64,000 nt of DNA, taken from the NCBI RefSeq assembly GCF_029351045.1, contig NZ_JARKIN010000001.1:4142501-4206500 (forward strand), read 5' to 3'. The translations under genes were made by a program, and so were the position numbers. The notes beneath the pieces were generated by a model, which saw nothing but the letters and a program-made list of their open reading frames with translations, made no database searches and had not been told where the DNA came from. The DNA comes from Streptomyces sp. WMMB303. Lineage in GTDB: Bacteria > Actinomycetota > Actinomycetes > Streptomycetales > Streptomycetaceae. Positions 1 to 8,771 of the stretch are shown here, in pieces (within the stretch, counting starts at the first letter, position 1; every line of letters starts with the position of its first letter).

Positions 1-392
1 GCGACCATGTCCGCGTAGCCCTGGTTGGCCTGGACGACGTCGGGCGGGTTGTCGCCGCTCAGGGCGAGTTTGAGGGTCTTCTTCAGATCGTTGAAGCTGC
101 GGGCCACCCGCTTGATGGTGACGTTGGGGTACTTCTTCTCGAACTCCTTGTTGAGGCGCTCGATCTCGGCATTGGTGCCGCCCCGGGTCTGCTGGTCCCA
201 CACCGTGAGGGTGACCTTTCCGGCCTTGCCCGGGTCGGGTGTCGCGGTCACCGCGGCGCCACCGGCACCCGCCGCTCCCGATCCGTCGGTGCCGGGTACG
301 CAGGCGGCGGCAAGCAGCAGGCCGGCCAGCGCGCCGAGGGCGGTGCGGGGCCGGCGCAGCCGTCCTCGTCCGTGGTGCCGGTGCGCGTTCAT
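1..392 (-). CDS. ABC transporter substrate-binding lipoprotein, sugar type (partial)
   Basis: Only the first 130 codons are present; the gene runs off the left edge of the window. The ATG at 392 follows an AAGGAGGG ribosome site. The N-terminus is Arg-rich, then hydrophobic, ending in a lipobox LAAAC (Cys31), so the protein should be exported and lipid-anchored. The following stretch, VTLTVWDQQ and a region ending in NPPDVVQAN, is typical of family-1 sugar-binding proteins. It lies 62 bases after the PfkB kinase gene on the same strand, so the two are probably one operon for uptake and phosphorylation of a sugar. The substrate cannot be read from this fragment. Confidence 0.85.
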   Translation of the reverse strand, partial: MNAHRHHGRGRLRRPRTALGALAGLLLAAACVPGTDGSGAAGAGGAAVTATPDPGKAGKVTLTVWDQQTRGGTNAEIERLNKEFEKKYPNVTIKRVARSFNDLKKTLKLALSGDNPPDVVQANQGYADMV

Positions 393-454
393 GGTCGTAC
401 GCCCTCCTTGGTGCTGCGCGCGGTTCCGGCCGCGCGGGCCCGTGCTGTTCCGGT

Positions 455-1561
455 TCACGAGCGGAAGCCGATGGTGGGGGTGGCACGCAGCAGCGGGCAT
501 TCGCCGTTGCCGCCGGGGAGCAGGTCGTCCAGGAAGGCGTAGCGCCGCATCACTTCCTGGGTCTGGCCGCCGATCCGCCGCGCGTACTGCCACCAGGCCG
601 CGACCTCGCTCCACCCCGGTGCCGAGAGGGAGCCGCCGAAGTGCTGGACGGAGAGGGCGGCGGTCAGGTTGGCGAAGGCCAGCCGGTCGGCGAGCGGCCA
701 GCCGGCCAGCGTCGCGGTGGTGAAGCCGGCCATGAACACGTCCCCGGCGCCGGTGGGGTCGAGCGCCTCGACGCTCAGCGCGGGCACGTCGGCGTATTCG
801 CCGGTGGTCCCGTCGACGGCCACCGCACCGCCGGGCCCCTTGGTGACCACCGCGACGGGCACCAGTTCGGCCAGCGTGCGCACGGCCGCCTCCGGGGTGT
901 CGGTGCGGGTGTAGTGCAGGGCCTCGGTGGCGTTGGGCAGGAACGCGTGGCACAGCGACAGGTCGGCCAGGGTGTCCGGGTCCCAGGCGCCGGTCTCGTC
1001 CCAGCCGGTGTCGGCGAAGATCAGGCTGCCCTCGGTGTGGGCCTGCCGCACCCAGTCCCCCACCCGGCCCGGTGACAGCGAGGTGACGCAGGCCCGGGAC
1101 GCCGGGCGGGCGGCGACGCTGACACACGGTCTGGGCGCCTCGTGGCCGTGGCTGACCATGGTGCGTTCACCCTCGTAGGCCATGGAGACGGTGACCGGGG
1201 AGTGCCAGCCCTTGGCGCGGTGCGAGGGGGCCAGGTCGATGCCCTCGCTCTCGGAGAGCGCCTCCCAGCAGTAGTCGCCGTACATGTCGTCGCCGAAGGC
1301 CGCGGCCAGTGCGGTGCGCAGTCCGAGCCTGCGCAGCGCGGTGGCCATGTTGGCGACTCCGCCCGGGCTGGAGCCCATGCCGCCGGCCCAGGTCTCGGTG
1401 CCGCGCACGGGGGCGTGGTCGAGGCCGGTGAGGACGATGTCGAGGAAGACCGTGCCGGTGAGGAACACGTCGGTCTGCGGGCCCTCCTCCGTGCGGAGGC
1501 CGGCCAGCGGGTCCAACCAGCTCCCGGTCGGTGCCGGTTGGGCACTCCCAGTGGTACTCAA
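455..1561 (-). CDS. PfkB-family carbohydrate kinase
   Basis: A 368-residue cytoplasmic ribokinase/PfkB-type sugar kinase. The N-terminal glycine-rich motif GGVANMATALRRLG (about 67-80) contacts substrate, and DPTGAGDVF (268-276) is the C-terminal signature with Asp274 as expected catalytic base. The start appears to be TTG at 1561, after a GAGAGGGG ribosome site. It is divergent from the DeoR regulator and upstream of the ABC binding-protein gene. By context it phosphorylates the imported sugar or a hydrolysis product. Exact sugar specificity is not readable; the family also includes nucleoside and fructose-phosphate kinases. Confidence 0.88.
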   Translation of the reverse strand: MSTTGSAQPAPTGSWLDPLAGLRTEEGPQTDVFLTGTVFLDIVLTGLDHAPVRGTETWAGGMGSSPGGVANMATALRRLGLRTALAAAFGDDMYGDYCWEALSESEGIDLAPSHRAKGWHSPVTVSMAYEGERTMVSHGHEAPRPCVSVAARPASRACVTSLSPGRVGDWVRQAHTEGSLIFADTGWDETGAWDPDTLADLSLCHAFLPNATEALHYTRTDTPEAAVRTLAELVPVAVVTKGPGGAVAVDGTTGEYADVPALSVEALDPTGAGDVFMAGFTTATLAGWPLADRLAFANLTAALSVQHFGGSLSAPGWSEVAAWWQYARRIGGQTQEVMRRYAFLDDLLPGGNGECPLLRATPTIGFRS

Positions 1562-1662
1562 GGCCGCTCGCCCCTCTCAGCTATGGCCAAAACGCAGCGT
1601 TTACGTGACTGATTTGAGCGACACCTTGCACGCACCTTCGGCAGAATGCAATAGGTCGGTCA

Positions 1663-1689
1663 CAGTCGCGCAAAGACACTCAGTCGCGC
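1663..1689. repeat. direct repeat CAGTCGCGC in the pfkB/deoR divergent promoter
   Basis: The nonamer CAGTCGCGC occurs at 1663-1671 and again at 1681-1689, 18 bases apart, just upstream of the DeoR start and within the 141-base divergent spacer. Spaced direct repeats are common as DeoR-family operators, so this is a candidate autoregulatory site. That is inference from position only. Confidence 0.35.
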
Positions 1690-1702
1690 TAGGGTGCTGC
1701 GC

Positions 1703-2455
1703 ATGTTGCGCGAAACCCGGCACGAGAAGCTGCTGCGGATCCTCCGCGAGGAGGGGGTACTGCCCGTCGTCGAGATCGCCCGGCGGCTCCAGGTCAGCGA
1801 GGCCACGGCACGCCGGGACGTGTCCGACCTCTCCGATTCCGGACGGCTGCGGCGGGTCTACGGCGGCGCCATCGCCCGGGAACCGGTCGAACGCCCCTTC
1901 GCGGAGGAGGAGGTGGACGACCTCCCCGCCAAGGAAGCCGTCGCCGCCCACGCCGCGGAGCTGATCAGCAACGGGGAGACGGTGCTGCTCGACATCGGCA
2001 CCACCACCCTGCAGCTGGCACGGCTGCTGCACGGCCGGAAGATCACCGTGGTCACCTCCAACCTCGCGGTCTACGAGGAGCTGCGCTCCGACCCGGAGGT
2101 GACACTCGTGCTGCTCGGCGGCGAGGTGCGGCGCAACTACCGCTCGCTGGTCGGCCAGATCACCCGGGCCGCGCTCCGCGAGATCTACGCCGACCGGGTA
2201 TTCCTCGGCACCAGCGGAGTACTGGCCGACGGCCGGGTACTGGACACGACCGAGATCGAGGTGCCCGTCAAACGGGCCATGCTGGGCTCGGCCCGCCAAG
2301 CGGTGCTGCTGGCCACCCCGCGCAAGTTCCCCGGCACCGGCAGCGCCCGCGTCTGCCAGGCAGGCGACATCGACATGCTGATCACCGGCCGGGAGTCCGA
2401 TCCGGCCACCCTCGCCGCGTTCCGCGAGGCCGAAGTGGAGGTAGTAGAGGTATGA
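1703..2455 (+). CDS. DeoR-family transcriptional regulator
   Basis: About 250 residues. The N-terminal helix-turn-helix (about 15-55, including VSEATARRDVSDLSDSGRL and the family hallmark VYGGA) is followed by a DeoR C-terminal effector domain with DIGTTTLQLARLL, which resembles a phosphosugar isomerase fold. ATG at 1703 is preferred because AGGG at 1691-1694 lies 8 bases upstream; GTG at 1694 is an alternative. Its stop overlaps the GH4 start by four bases (ATGA), so the two are translationally coupled. It most likely represses the flanking sugar genes and responds to a sugar phosphate. Confidence 0.9.
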   Translation: MLRETRHEKLLRILREEGVLPVVEIARRLQVSEATARRDVSDLSDSGRLRRVYGGAIAREPVERPFAEEEVDDLPAKEAVAAHAAELISNGETVLLDIGTTTLQLARLLHGRKITVVTSNLAVYEELRSDPEVTLVLLGGEVRRNYRSLVGQITRAALREIYADRVFLGTSGVLADGRVLDTTEIEVPVKRAMLGSARQAVLLATPRKFPGTGSARVCQAGDIDMLITGRESDPATLAAFREAEVEVVEV

Positions 2456-3852
2456 CGGGAATGACAGCACCGCCGGACCCCACCGGCGCCGCCGGACTGC
2501 GGCTCACCGTGCTCGGCGGGGGCGGATTCCGGGTCCCGCTGGTCCACCGCGCGCTGCTGGACGACGCGCAGGACCCCGACGCGGCCGGGCGCTGCACCGA
2601 ACTCGTCCTCCACGACACCGACCCCGGCCGGCTGCGCGCCATCAGCGCCGTGCTGGCCGAGCAGGCGGCCGGGCATCCCGGACCGGCACCCGCCGTACGC
2701 ACCACGACCGACCTCGACGAGGCCCTGCGCGGCGCCGACTTCGTCTTCAGCGCCATCCGCGTCGGCGGTCTGGCCGGACGGGTGCGGGACGAGCAGCATC
2801 CGCTGGCCGAGGGGCTGCTGGGCCAGGAGACCGTCGGCGCGGGCGGGGTGCTCTACGGACTGCGCACGGTCCCGGTGGCCACCCACATCGCCGAACGGGT
2901 GGCCGCGCTCGCCCCGCAGGCATGGGTCATCAACTTCACCAACCCGGCGGGCATGGTCACCGAGGCGATGAGCCGGGTGCTGGGAGACCGCGTCATCGGC
3001 ATCTGCGACTCCCCCGTCGGGCTCTGCCGCCGCGCCGCACGGGCCGCCGGTGCCGACCCCGACCGCGCCGACTTCGACTACGTGGGCCTCAACCATCTCG
3101 GCTGGCTGCGCCGCATCGTGGTCGACGGCACCGACCGGATGCCCGCGCTGCTGGACAACGCCCCGGCGCTGGAGTCGTTCGAGGAGGGCAAGCTCTTCGG
3201 CACCGAGTGGCTGCAGGCCCTGGGCGCGCTGCCCAACGAGTACCTGCACTACTACTACCACCACCGGGAGGCCCTCACCGCGATCCGCGCCGCGGACGCC
3301 ACCCGGGGGGAGTTCCTCGCCCGGCAGCAGGAAGGCTTCTACGCCGAACTCTCCGGCGGCGGCGAGGGGGCCTTCCGGGCATGGGAGGAGACGCGCCGCG
3401 AACGCGAGGAGACCTACATGGCCGAGAGCCGCGAGGCGTCCGGCGGCTGGCAGCGCGACAGCTGCGACCTGGACGGCGGCGGCTACGACCGGGTCGCACT
3501 GGCCCTGATGCGGGCCATCTCGCGGAACAGGCGCACCACGCTGATCCTCAACGTCCGCAACCGCGGTGCCGTACCCGGCCTCGACTCCGACGCCGTGGTC
3601 GAGGTGCCGTGCCTGGTCGACTCCGGCGGTGCCCGCCCGCTGGCCACCGGACCGGTCGCCGCCGACCAGTTGGGGCTGATGCTCCAGCTCAAGGCCGTCG
3701 AGCGCGCCACCGTCGAGGCCGCGACCCGCGGCTCACACCGTGCCGCGCTGCGCGCCCTGGCCCTCCACCCGCTGGTGGACTCGGTCCACGCGGCCGAGCG
3801 CGTCCTGGAGACGGCGCGCCCGCTGGCGGCGCCGGAAGGCTCCGCGGGGTGA
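2452..3852 (+). CDS. GH4 family glycosidase, probable 6-phospho-beta-glucosidase
   Basis: 466 residues, family length. GH4 enzymes use NAD+ and a divalent metal in an oxidation/elimination mechanism. Visible family features are the Rossmann loop LGGGGFRVP (21-29), NFTNPAGMVTEA (161-172), the metal-ligand Cys185 in GICDSPVG, His215 in VGLNHLGW, and the tyrosine-rich NEYLHYYYHH (262-271) that supplies the catalytic base. Coupled to the DeoR gene by an ATGA overlap. The motif set fits 6-phospho-beta-glucosidases better than alpha-galactosidases, but specificity is inferred. Confidence 0.88.
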   Translation: MTGMTAPPDPTGAAGLRLTVLGGGGFRVPLVHRALLDDAQDPDAAGRCTELVLHDTDPGRLRAISAVLAEQAAGHPGPAPAVRTTTDLDEALRGADFVFSAIRVGGLAGRVRDEQHPLAEGLLGQETVGAGGVLYGLRTVPVATHIAERVAALAPQAWVINFTNPAGMVTEAMSRVLGDRVIGICDSPVGLCRRAARAAGADPDRADFDYVGLNHLGWLRRIVVDGTDRMPALLDNAPALESFEEGKLFGTEWLQALGALPNEYLHYYYHHREALTAIRAADATRGEFLARQQEGFYAELSGGGEGAFRAWEETRREREETYMAESREASGGWQRDSCDLDGGGYDRVALALMRAISRNRRTTLILNVRNRGAVPGLDSDAVVEVPCLVDSGGARPLATGPVAADQLGLMLQLKAVERATVEAATRGSHRAALRALALHPLVDSVHAAERVLETARPLAAPEGSAG

Positions 3853-4052
3853 GCGGAGCCAGTCCCCGGGGTGGGCGAAGCGAGTCCGCGCACCGGTGAG
3901 CCGCCGACCGGGCGCGCCGGCGGTTCGGCGCGTCCCCGGGTCCTCCGCAGTCTCTCCTCTCCTGTTCCACCCACCGAACAGCTCCCGGCCCACTAGGCTC
4001 ACGGCCGGGGTCCGGGGGGGGATGTTCAGCCGTCGACACAGAGGAGCAGAAG

Positions 4053-4493
4053 GTGCGCGGGACAGTCGCGGGAGCGACCTTAGTCATGGTGTGCGCGTTG
4101 GTGACGGGCTGCGGCGGGGGCTCGGACGACGGGGAGGCGGACAGCGGCGGCGCCTCGGCCGCGGCGGAACCGAAGCAGACGTGGGGTCCGCCGGAGACCC
4201 ACCGGGTCACCCTCCGGGTGGAGGGCTCGGGATCCTCGCAGATCGGCTGGGCGGCGGGCGACAGCCACTTCGAGACCGCGACGCTGCCCTGGAAACACGA
4301 GGACCAGGTCACCCTCGAGGGAGCCGAGCTGAAGAACGGCGTGCAGCTCTATGTCACACCGCAGGCCGTCAAGGGCACCGACGGCCGTTTCGTCTTCCCG
4401 GCCTGCGTCGTGGAGGTCGACGGCAAGACCGTCGACAAGAACGCCGGCGGCGAGAGCTCACAGGGCTGCAAGTACACGCTCAAGGGCTCCTGA
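4053..4493 (+). CDS. small lipoprotein with a TTA codon
   Basis: 146 residues from GTG at 4053 after a GAGGAGCAG ribosome site. The signal peptide ends in lipobox LVTGC (Cys20), followed by a Gly/Ser/Asp linker, so it is a surface lipoprotein. The mature part (about 45-146) looks all-beta with two cysteines (ACVVEV and QGCKYTL) and vaguely resembles MmpS-type accessory domains; that similarity is weak. Codon 10 is TTA (4080-4082), rare in this genome type and usually read by the bldA tRNA, so translation may be restricted to differentiation. Function unknown. Confidence 0.8.
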   Translation: MRGTVAGATLVMVCALVTGCGGGSDDGEADSGGASAAAEPKQTWGPPETHRVTLRVEGSGSSQIGWAAGDSHFETATLPWKHEDQVTLEGAELKNGVQLYVTPQAVKGTDGRFVFPACVVEVDGKTVDKNAGGESSQGCKYTLKGS

Positions 4494-4502
4494 GGGGTCC
4501 GT

Positions 4503-4535
4503 CGACCGGCGGCCGGTGACCGGGGCCGCCGGTCG
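4503..4535. terminator. bidirectional terminator hairpin
   Basis: A perfect 12-base inverted repeat, CGACCGGCGGCC with GGCCGCCGGTCG, surrounds a 9-base loop. It sits between the convergent lipoprotein and DoxX genes, so it can serve both. There is no U tract, which is usual in streptomycetes. Confidence 0.6.
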
Positions 4536-4543
4536 GCGGGCCG

Positions 4544-5092
4544 CTAACCGGTGCGGGCCGCGCGGCCGCGGCCCGAGGGGCAGCGCGCCACGCGTGCGGC
4601 GCCCGAGGGAGGCCGGGCCGCCGCGCGGCGGGCGTGCGCGGGGCAGTGCTGTGCCCTGTGCTTCTTGGCCCGGGCCCGCAGCGCCCGGGCGCGCGCATGA
4701 TGGTCGGCATCGCTGACGACGGCCAGCAGGCCGCCCACGATGGCGGTGTTCTTTCCGAAGTGGATCCGGTGGGCGGCCCGCTGCCCGGGGTCGTCCTGCT
4801 CCCAGAACGGGTGCCCGGCCAGCGTCGTGGGCAGCAGCGAGCCGGCCAGTGCCAGCGCCGCCGTCCGCGGCACCCGTCCGGTGGCCAGCAGCGCACCCGC
4901 CACCACCTGGACCGCGGCGTTCACCCGCACCAGCGTCACGTCGTCACCCGGCAGCGGAACCTTCTCGCGCAGCCGCTCCAGGAAGGGTGCCGCCAGCTCG
5001 GCCGGCGGCCCGGGCCGGCTCAGCGTCCCCACTCCCGCGTTGACGAAGAACACGCCCAGAAGGGGGCGGGAGACCAGTTGCAGTGGCGTCAT
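4544..5092 (-). CDS. DoxX-family membrane protein
   Basis: 182 residues. The N-terminal 140 residues match the DoxX layout: a first membrane helix with RPLLGVFFVNAG, a loop, then helices with VNAAVQVVAGALLATG and ALALAGSLLPTTLAG, and HFGKNTAIVGGLL near the end. The last ~50 residues are an Arg/Ala-rich cytoplasmic tail. DoxX proteins are small four-helix membrane proteins linked to redox or oxidative-stress functions in other bacteria; the role here is unknown. Transcribed alone, divergent from the SDR gene. Confidence 0.8.
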   Translation of the reverse strand: MTPLQLVSRPLLGVFFVNAGVGTLSRPGPPAELAAPFLERLREKVPLPGDDVTLVRVNAAVQVVAGALLATGRVPRTAALALAGSLLPTTLAGHPFWEQDDPGQRAAHRIHFGKNTAIVGGLLAVVSDADHHARARALRARAKKHRAQHCPAHARRAAARPPSGAARVARCPSGRGRAARTG

Positions 5093-5325
5093 ACGAGGTC
5101 CTCGGGTGCGCGGGCGGCCGGAGCGGATGGCGGGGTGCCGTCACCGCCATGGCACGCGCCCACCGGCCGGCCCGCAACCCGGAGCCCGCCGTCCGGTGCA
5201 CGGCACGCCCCGGCCCCGCGGTGCCGGGCCCGCTGCCGCTCACCCGGACGGCTGCGGAGGCGGTGCGGTCCACCGCGCCGGGGCGGAGGGTGGCCGCAAC
5301 GGGCACCGAGCAGGAGGTCGTGCGG

Positions 5326-6078
5326 ATGAGCGGCGAGTTCGACGGCAGGGCCGCGCTGGTCACCGGCGCCGCCTCCGGGATCGGGTTGGCCGTGGCCCGC
5401 CGGCTCGCACGGGAGGGCGCCCGGGTCGTCGTCGCGGACCACGACGAGGACGGCGCGCAACTCGCGGCGGGCGAGCTGGAGACGACGGGAGCGACCGCCG
5501 AGGCGCTGGTCGTCGACGTCACCGACCCGGATTCCGCGCGGGAGGCGGTGCGGTTCACGACCGGAACCTTCGGCGCGCTCGATCTCGTGGTGAACAACGC
5601 GGGCGTGGGCGGTCCCTCGATGCCCACCGGCGAGTACGAGATCACCGCCTGGGACCGCGTCATCGCCACCGATCTCAGTGGAGTCTTCTACGGGCTGCGG
5701 TACCAGCTTCCGGTGATGGCCGCCGCGGGCCGCGGGGCCGTCGTCAACATGGCCTCCATCCTGGGCACCAACGGTTTCGCGGGCAGCCCCGCCTACGTGG
5801 CCGCCAAGCACGGCGTGGTGGGCCTGACCAAGACGGCGGCCCTCGAATACGCCGACAAGGGCGTGCGGATCAACGCCGTCGGGCCCGGCTTCATCGACAC
5901 GCCCCTGCTCCGCGAGACGGACAACCCGATGCGGGAGCGCCTCGTCTCGCTGCATCCGCAAGGCCGCCTGGGCACCGCGGAGGAGGTCGCGGAGCTGACG
6001 GCGTTCCTGCTCTCCGACCGCGCCTCCTTCGTCCAGGGCAGCTATCACCTGGTGGACGGCGGGTACGCGGCGCAGTGA
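5326..6078 (+). CDS. short-chain dehydrogenase/reductase (SDR)
   Basis: 250 residues, the size of a classical SDR. TGAASGIG (13-20) is the cofactor loop, Asp38 at the end of beta-2 suggests NAD(H), NNAG is at 90-93, and the catalytic set is Ser144, Tyr157 and Lys161 (YVAAK). ATG at 5326 was chosen because AGGAGG at 5312-5317 is 8 bases upstream and the product begins directly at the Rossmann strand; longer in-frame starts lack a comparable site. Substrate unknown. Convergent with the MFS gene. Confidence 0.9.
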   Translation: MSGEFDGRAALVTGAASGIGLAVARRLAREGARVVVADHDEDGAQLAAGELETTGATAEALVVDVTDPDSAREAVRFTTGTFGALDLVVNNAGVGGPSMPTGEYEITAWDRVIATDLSGVFYGLRYQLPVMAAAGRGAVVNMASILGTNGFAGSPAYVAAKHGVVGLTKTAALEYADKGVRINAVGPGFIDTPLLRETDNPMRERLVSLHPQGRLGTAEEVAELTAFLLSDRASFVQGSYHLVDGGYAAQ

Positions 6079-6158
6079 CGCCACGCGTCCACCGCCCGCC
6101 GCGCTCCTCGGCTCCGCGGGGCGCCTGCGTGGGGCCGACGGGCAGGCGGTCGCGGGGT

Positions 6159-7442
6159 TCAGTCGGCCGGGTCGGGCGCGACGGCCGCGGCCTCCCGGGC
6201 CCGCCACAGCCAGGAACCGACCCCGGAAGCGAGCACCACGACGCAGGCGGAGAAGACCAGCCCCGCGTTGCGCAGCCCCAGCCCGGTGCTGAGCGCGCCC
6301 ACCCCGACGACCGGCAGCGAGATCCCCAGATACGCGACCACGAACAGCGCCGAGATGGTGCCCCCGCGGTGCTCCTTCGGCGCCCGGCCGCTGACCGTCG
6401 CCATGGCCGATCGAAACGCCAGCCCCTGACCGATGCCCCCGGTCACCGCACCGGTCACCAGCAGCACCAGCGAACCGAGTACCAGCGAGAGCCCCACCTG
6501 CACCATGCCGACGACCAACCCCAGACAGCCCAGCGGAAGCGCCGCCGGGGCGCCGAGACGAGCGGACAGCGACTGTCCCAGGAGCGAAGCGCAGAAGACC
6601 GAGAAGACGACCGCACCGGAGACCGCCAGATTGCCGATGTGCAGGGTTCCGCTCATGAAGCCCGGCGAGACGGCGGTGAACAGCCCGAAGACGGCGAACC
6701 CCGTGAAGCAGGCCAGCGCCGCCGGAACGAACACCGGTCGCACCTGGCGCGGCACCGTCATCCCGCGCGGCCGCAGCCGGGGCCGCGGGCGGGGCGGGCG
6801 CGCGGTCTCCGGCAGCGCCAGCGTCAGCGCGCCCGCGGCGGCGAGCAGCACCAGGTGGGTGGCGAACGGCAGGGTCAGCGGGCGCGGCGCGTACTGCGCG
6901 AGAACTCCCGCCAGCAGCGGTCCGCAGCCGAGCCCACCCATGTTCGCGGCGGTCGCTGCGAAGCCCCGGCTGCCACCGGGCGCCAGTTCGAGGACGGCCG
7001 CGGTCGCGGCGCCGGAGAGGAGCCCGGCGGCGAACCCGGACAGCAGCCGCCCGCAGAACAGCAGCGGCAGCCCGCCCTCCAGCAGGAAGCACCCGGCGCT
7101 GGCCGCCGAGAGGAGCAGCGCGGCCAGCAGCACCGGCCGCCGGCCCAGCTTGTCCGAGTAGTCCCCGGCCACCAGCAGCGCGGCGATCACGCCCACCGCG
7201 TAGACGGCGAAGACGACCGTCACCATCAGTTCGCCGAAGCCCAACTCCTGCCGGTAGAGGCCGTAGAGCGGGGTCGGCAGCGTGGTGCCGGCCATGCCGA
7301 CGGCGAAGACGAAGGCCGCCGCCGCGTACCGCAGCGGGCCGCGCCCGGCGGTGCCGTCCTCGGCGTCCTCGGCGGGGCCGCCCGCCGCGGTGGGGTGCGC
7401 GGCGCCGGCCGGCCCTCCGGAGCGCGCTCCCCGGCGCTCCAA
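6159..7442 (-). CDS. MFS transporter
   Basis: About 427 residues with roughly a dozen hydrophobic segments. The major-facilitator signature after the second helix is visible as GDYSDKLGRRPVLL, and the two halves are separated by an Arg/Pro-rich loop (RPPRPRPRLRPRG). The start is uncertain. TTG at 7442 lies 7 bases after the stop of the upstream BaeRF gene; an ATG at 7529 would overlap that gene by 80 bases. Likely a drug or metabolite exporter; substrate not inferable. Probably cotranscribed with the BaeRF gene. Confidence 0.85.
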   Translation of the reverse strand: MERRGARSGGPAGAAHPTAAGGPAEDAEDGTAGRGPLRYAAAAFVFAVGMAGTTLPTPLYGLYRQELGFGELMVTVVFAVYAVGVIAALLVAGDYSDKLGRRPVLLAALLLSAASAGCFLLEGGLPLLFCGRLLSGFAAGLLSGAATAAVLELAPGGSRGFAATAANMGGLGCGPLLAGVLAQYAPRPLTLPFATHLVLLAAAGALTLALPETARPPRPRPRLRPRGMTVPRQVRPVFVPAALACFTGFAVFGLFTAVSPGFMSGTLHIGNLAVSGAVVFSVFCASLLGQSLSARLGAPAALPLGCLGLVVGMVQVGLSLVLGSLVLLVTGAVTGGIGQGLAFRSAMATVSGRAPKEHRGGTISALFVVAYLGISLPVVGVGALSTGLGLRNAGLVFSACVVVLASGVGSWLWRAREAAAVAPDPAD

Positions 7443-7449
7443 GGAGCGA

Positions 7450-8583
7450 CTACCCGGCCCAGGTGTAGCGGACCGCGCCCGCGATCCTGCCGTGCCCGGC
7501 CAGCACGTCCTCGGCCACGAAGACCACATCGGTCTCGGTGTCCAGCGCGGCCTCCACCGTCTCGTCCACGATGTCGTCGCGTACCTCCCCGGACGCGTCG
7601 CTGACCGCGTCGTCGGTGACCGACGCCAGATGACCGCCGGTCAGCCGGACCTTCTGCCGGTAGGACTCCTCGACCACCAGCAGCGCGAGCCGGCCCTCCC
7701 TCGCGGCCCGCCACACCTCGTCGATCCCCGAGACGAACTCCTTGCGTCCCTTGGCGTCGTCGAGCCGGCGGAGCGCGGTCTCGGCCCGGGTCCGCAGCAG
7801 TTCGGCGCGGGCGGGTGCGATGGCCTCCTGGACGACGGAGGCCCGCGCGTCGACGAGTCCGCCCTTGGGCACGGTGGCCAGCGCGCCGCGTGCCGTATGC
7901 GTGCCGACGTCGGCCAGTGCGCTCAGCCCGTGCTGCAATCCGGCCACCAGCAGCGGCCTGGGTTCGACCTCCAGCACCTTGGCGAGGTCGGCGTCCACGT
8001 CCCGCAGGTGCTGGAGGGCGGCCTCGTCCCGGTAGCCGGAGGTGACATCGCCGGTGCGGGAGGCGCGCTCGCGCTCGGAGAGGTCGGTCTCGTGCGCGAC
8101 CGGGAATCCGAATCGGCGCTCCTCGGTGAGCTGCTCGCCCACCCCGCTCCACAGCCTGGCCCGCTCCTCGTCGAAGGTGAGCACCCAGTAGGGCCGGTTC
8201 TGCGCCCGGGCGGCGACGAGGTTGCGGGTGAGGAACGTGTGGTTGACGACGATGCGTTCGGTACCGGCACGCCGGGTCAGATGCCAGAACTGGTGCTCGC
8301 CCTGGGCCGCGAGGACGACCAGGGTGTCGAGTGTGTACACCAGATCCAGCTCGTTCTCAGCCTGTTCGAGCTGTTTGAGCACGTCGGCCCGCACCGACGC
8401 CGGCACCTGCGGGTCCGCGGAGAGCCGCCGGCCGGCCTCCGCGATGAGATTGCGCAGCCGCACCGGATCCTGCAGCTTGTCCGGCTTGGTGCGGTGGGTG
8501 GGCAGCACCAGGGTGACCGCCGGGTAGGGGCGCGGCTTCCGCAGTTCGGCGAGGACCTCGTCGGTCAGGTCGTTGGTGCGCAT
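7450..8583 (-). CDS. BaeRF3-type archaeo-eukaryotic release factor-like protein
   Basis: 377 residues. The N-terminal TLVLPTHRTKPDKLQDPVR and the C-terminal FVAEDVLAGHGRIAGAVRY are hallmarks of the bacterial archaeo-eukaryotic-release-factor (BaeRF) family 3; homologues are often mislabelled chemotaxis proteins. The family has an eRF1-like core plus a pelota/L7Ae-like end and is proposed to act on ribosomes. No GGQ motif is visible, so peptide release is not assured. It is divergent from an alternative ribosomal protein L31 gene, which supports a translation-related role. Confidence 0.75.
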   Translation of the reverse strand: MRTNDLTDEVLAELRKPRPYPAVTLVLPTHRTKPDKLQDPVRLRNLIAEAGRRLSADPQVPASVRADVLKQLEQAENELDLVYTLDTLVVLAAQGEHQFWHLTRRAGTERIVVNHTFLTRNLVAARAQNRPYWVLTFDEERARLWSGVGEQLTEERRFGFPVAHETDLSERERASRTGDVTSGYRDEAALQHLRDVDADLAKVLEVEPRPLLVAGLQHGLSALADVGTHTARGALATVPKGGLVDARASVVQEAIAPARAELLRTRAETALRRLDDAKGRKEFVSGIDEVWRAAREGRLALLVVEESYRQKVRLTGGHLASVTDDAVSDASGEVRDDIVDETVEAALDTETDVVFVAEDVLAGHGRIAGAVRYTWAG

Positions 8584-8633
8584 CGCTACCTCGTTCCGAA
8601 AGGGGAGGACGACCTCTCCCCAGCATCACGCGC

Positions 8634-8666
8634 GGCCCCCGGCTCCGCACCTCGGAGCCGGGGGCC
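8634..8666. promoter_or_regulatory. strong hairpin in the BaeRF/L31 divergent spacer
   Basis: A perfect 14-base inverted repeat (GGCCCCCGGCTCCG and its complement) has a 5-base loop. It sits 51 bases before the BaeRF start and 105 before the L31 start. In a divergent spacer it is more likely a leader structure or attenuator than a gene-end terminator. No AT-rich Zur-type box was seen in the spacer. Confidence 0.4.
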
Positions 8667-8771
8667 GGATGGCGGGCGGCCGCCCGCGGGGGCGGCACCG
8701 GCGGGATGCCGGGCCCGCGGCGGGGACGTAGCCTGGAGAGGGCGCCCTGCACGCGGGGGAAGGAGCGGCTT

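Noticed and set aside
4740..7604. Plus-strand open frame of about 950 codons across DoxX, SDR and MFS genes
   Set aside because: The product is Arg/Gly-rich with no family, and three well-supported genes occupy the region in other frames.
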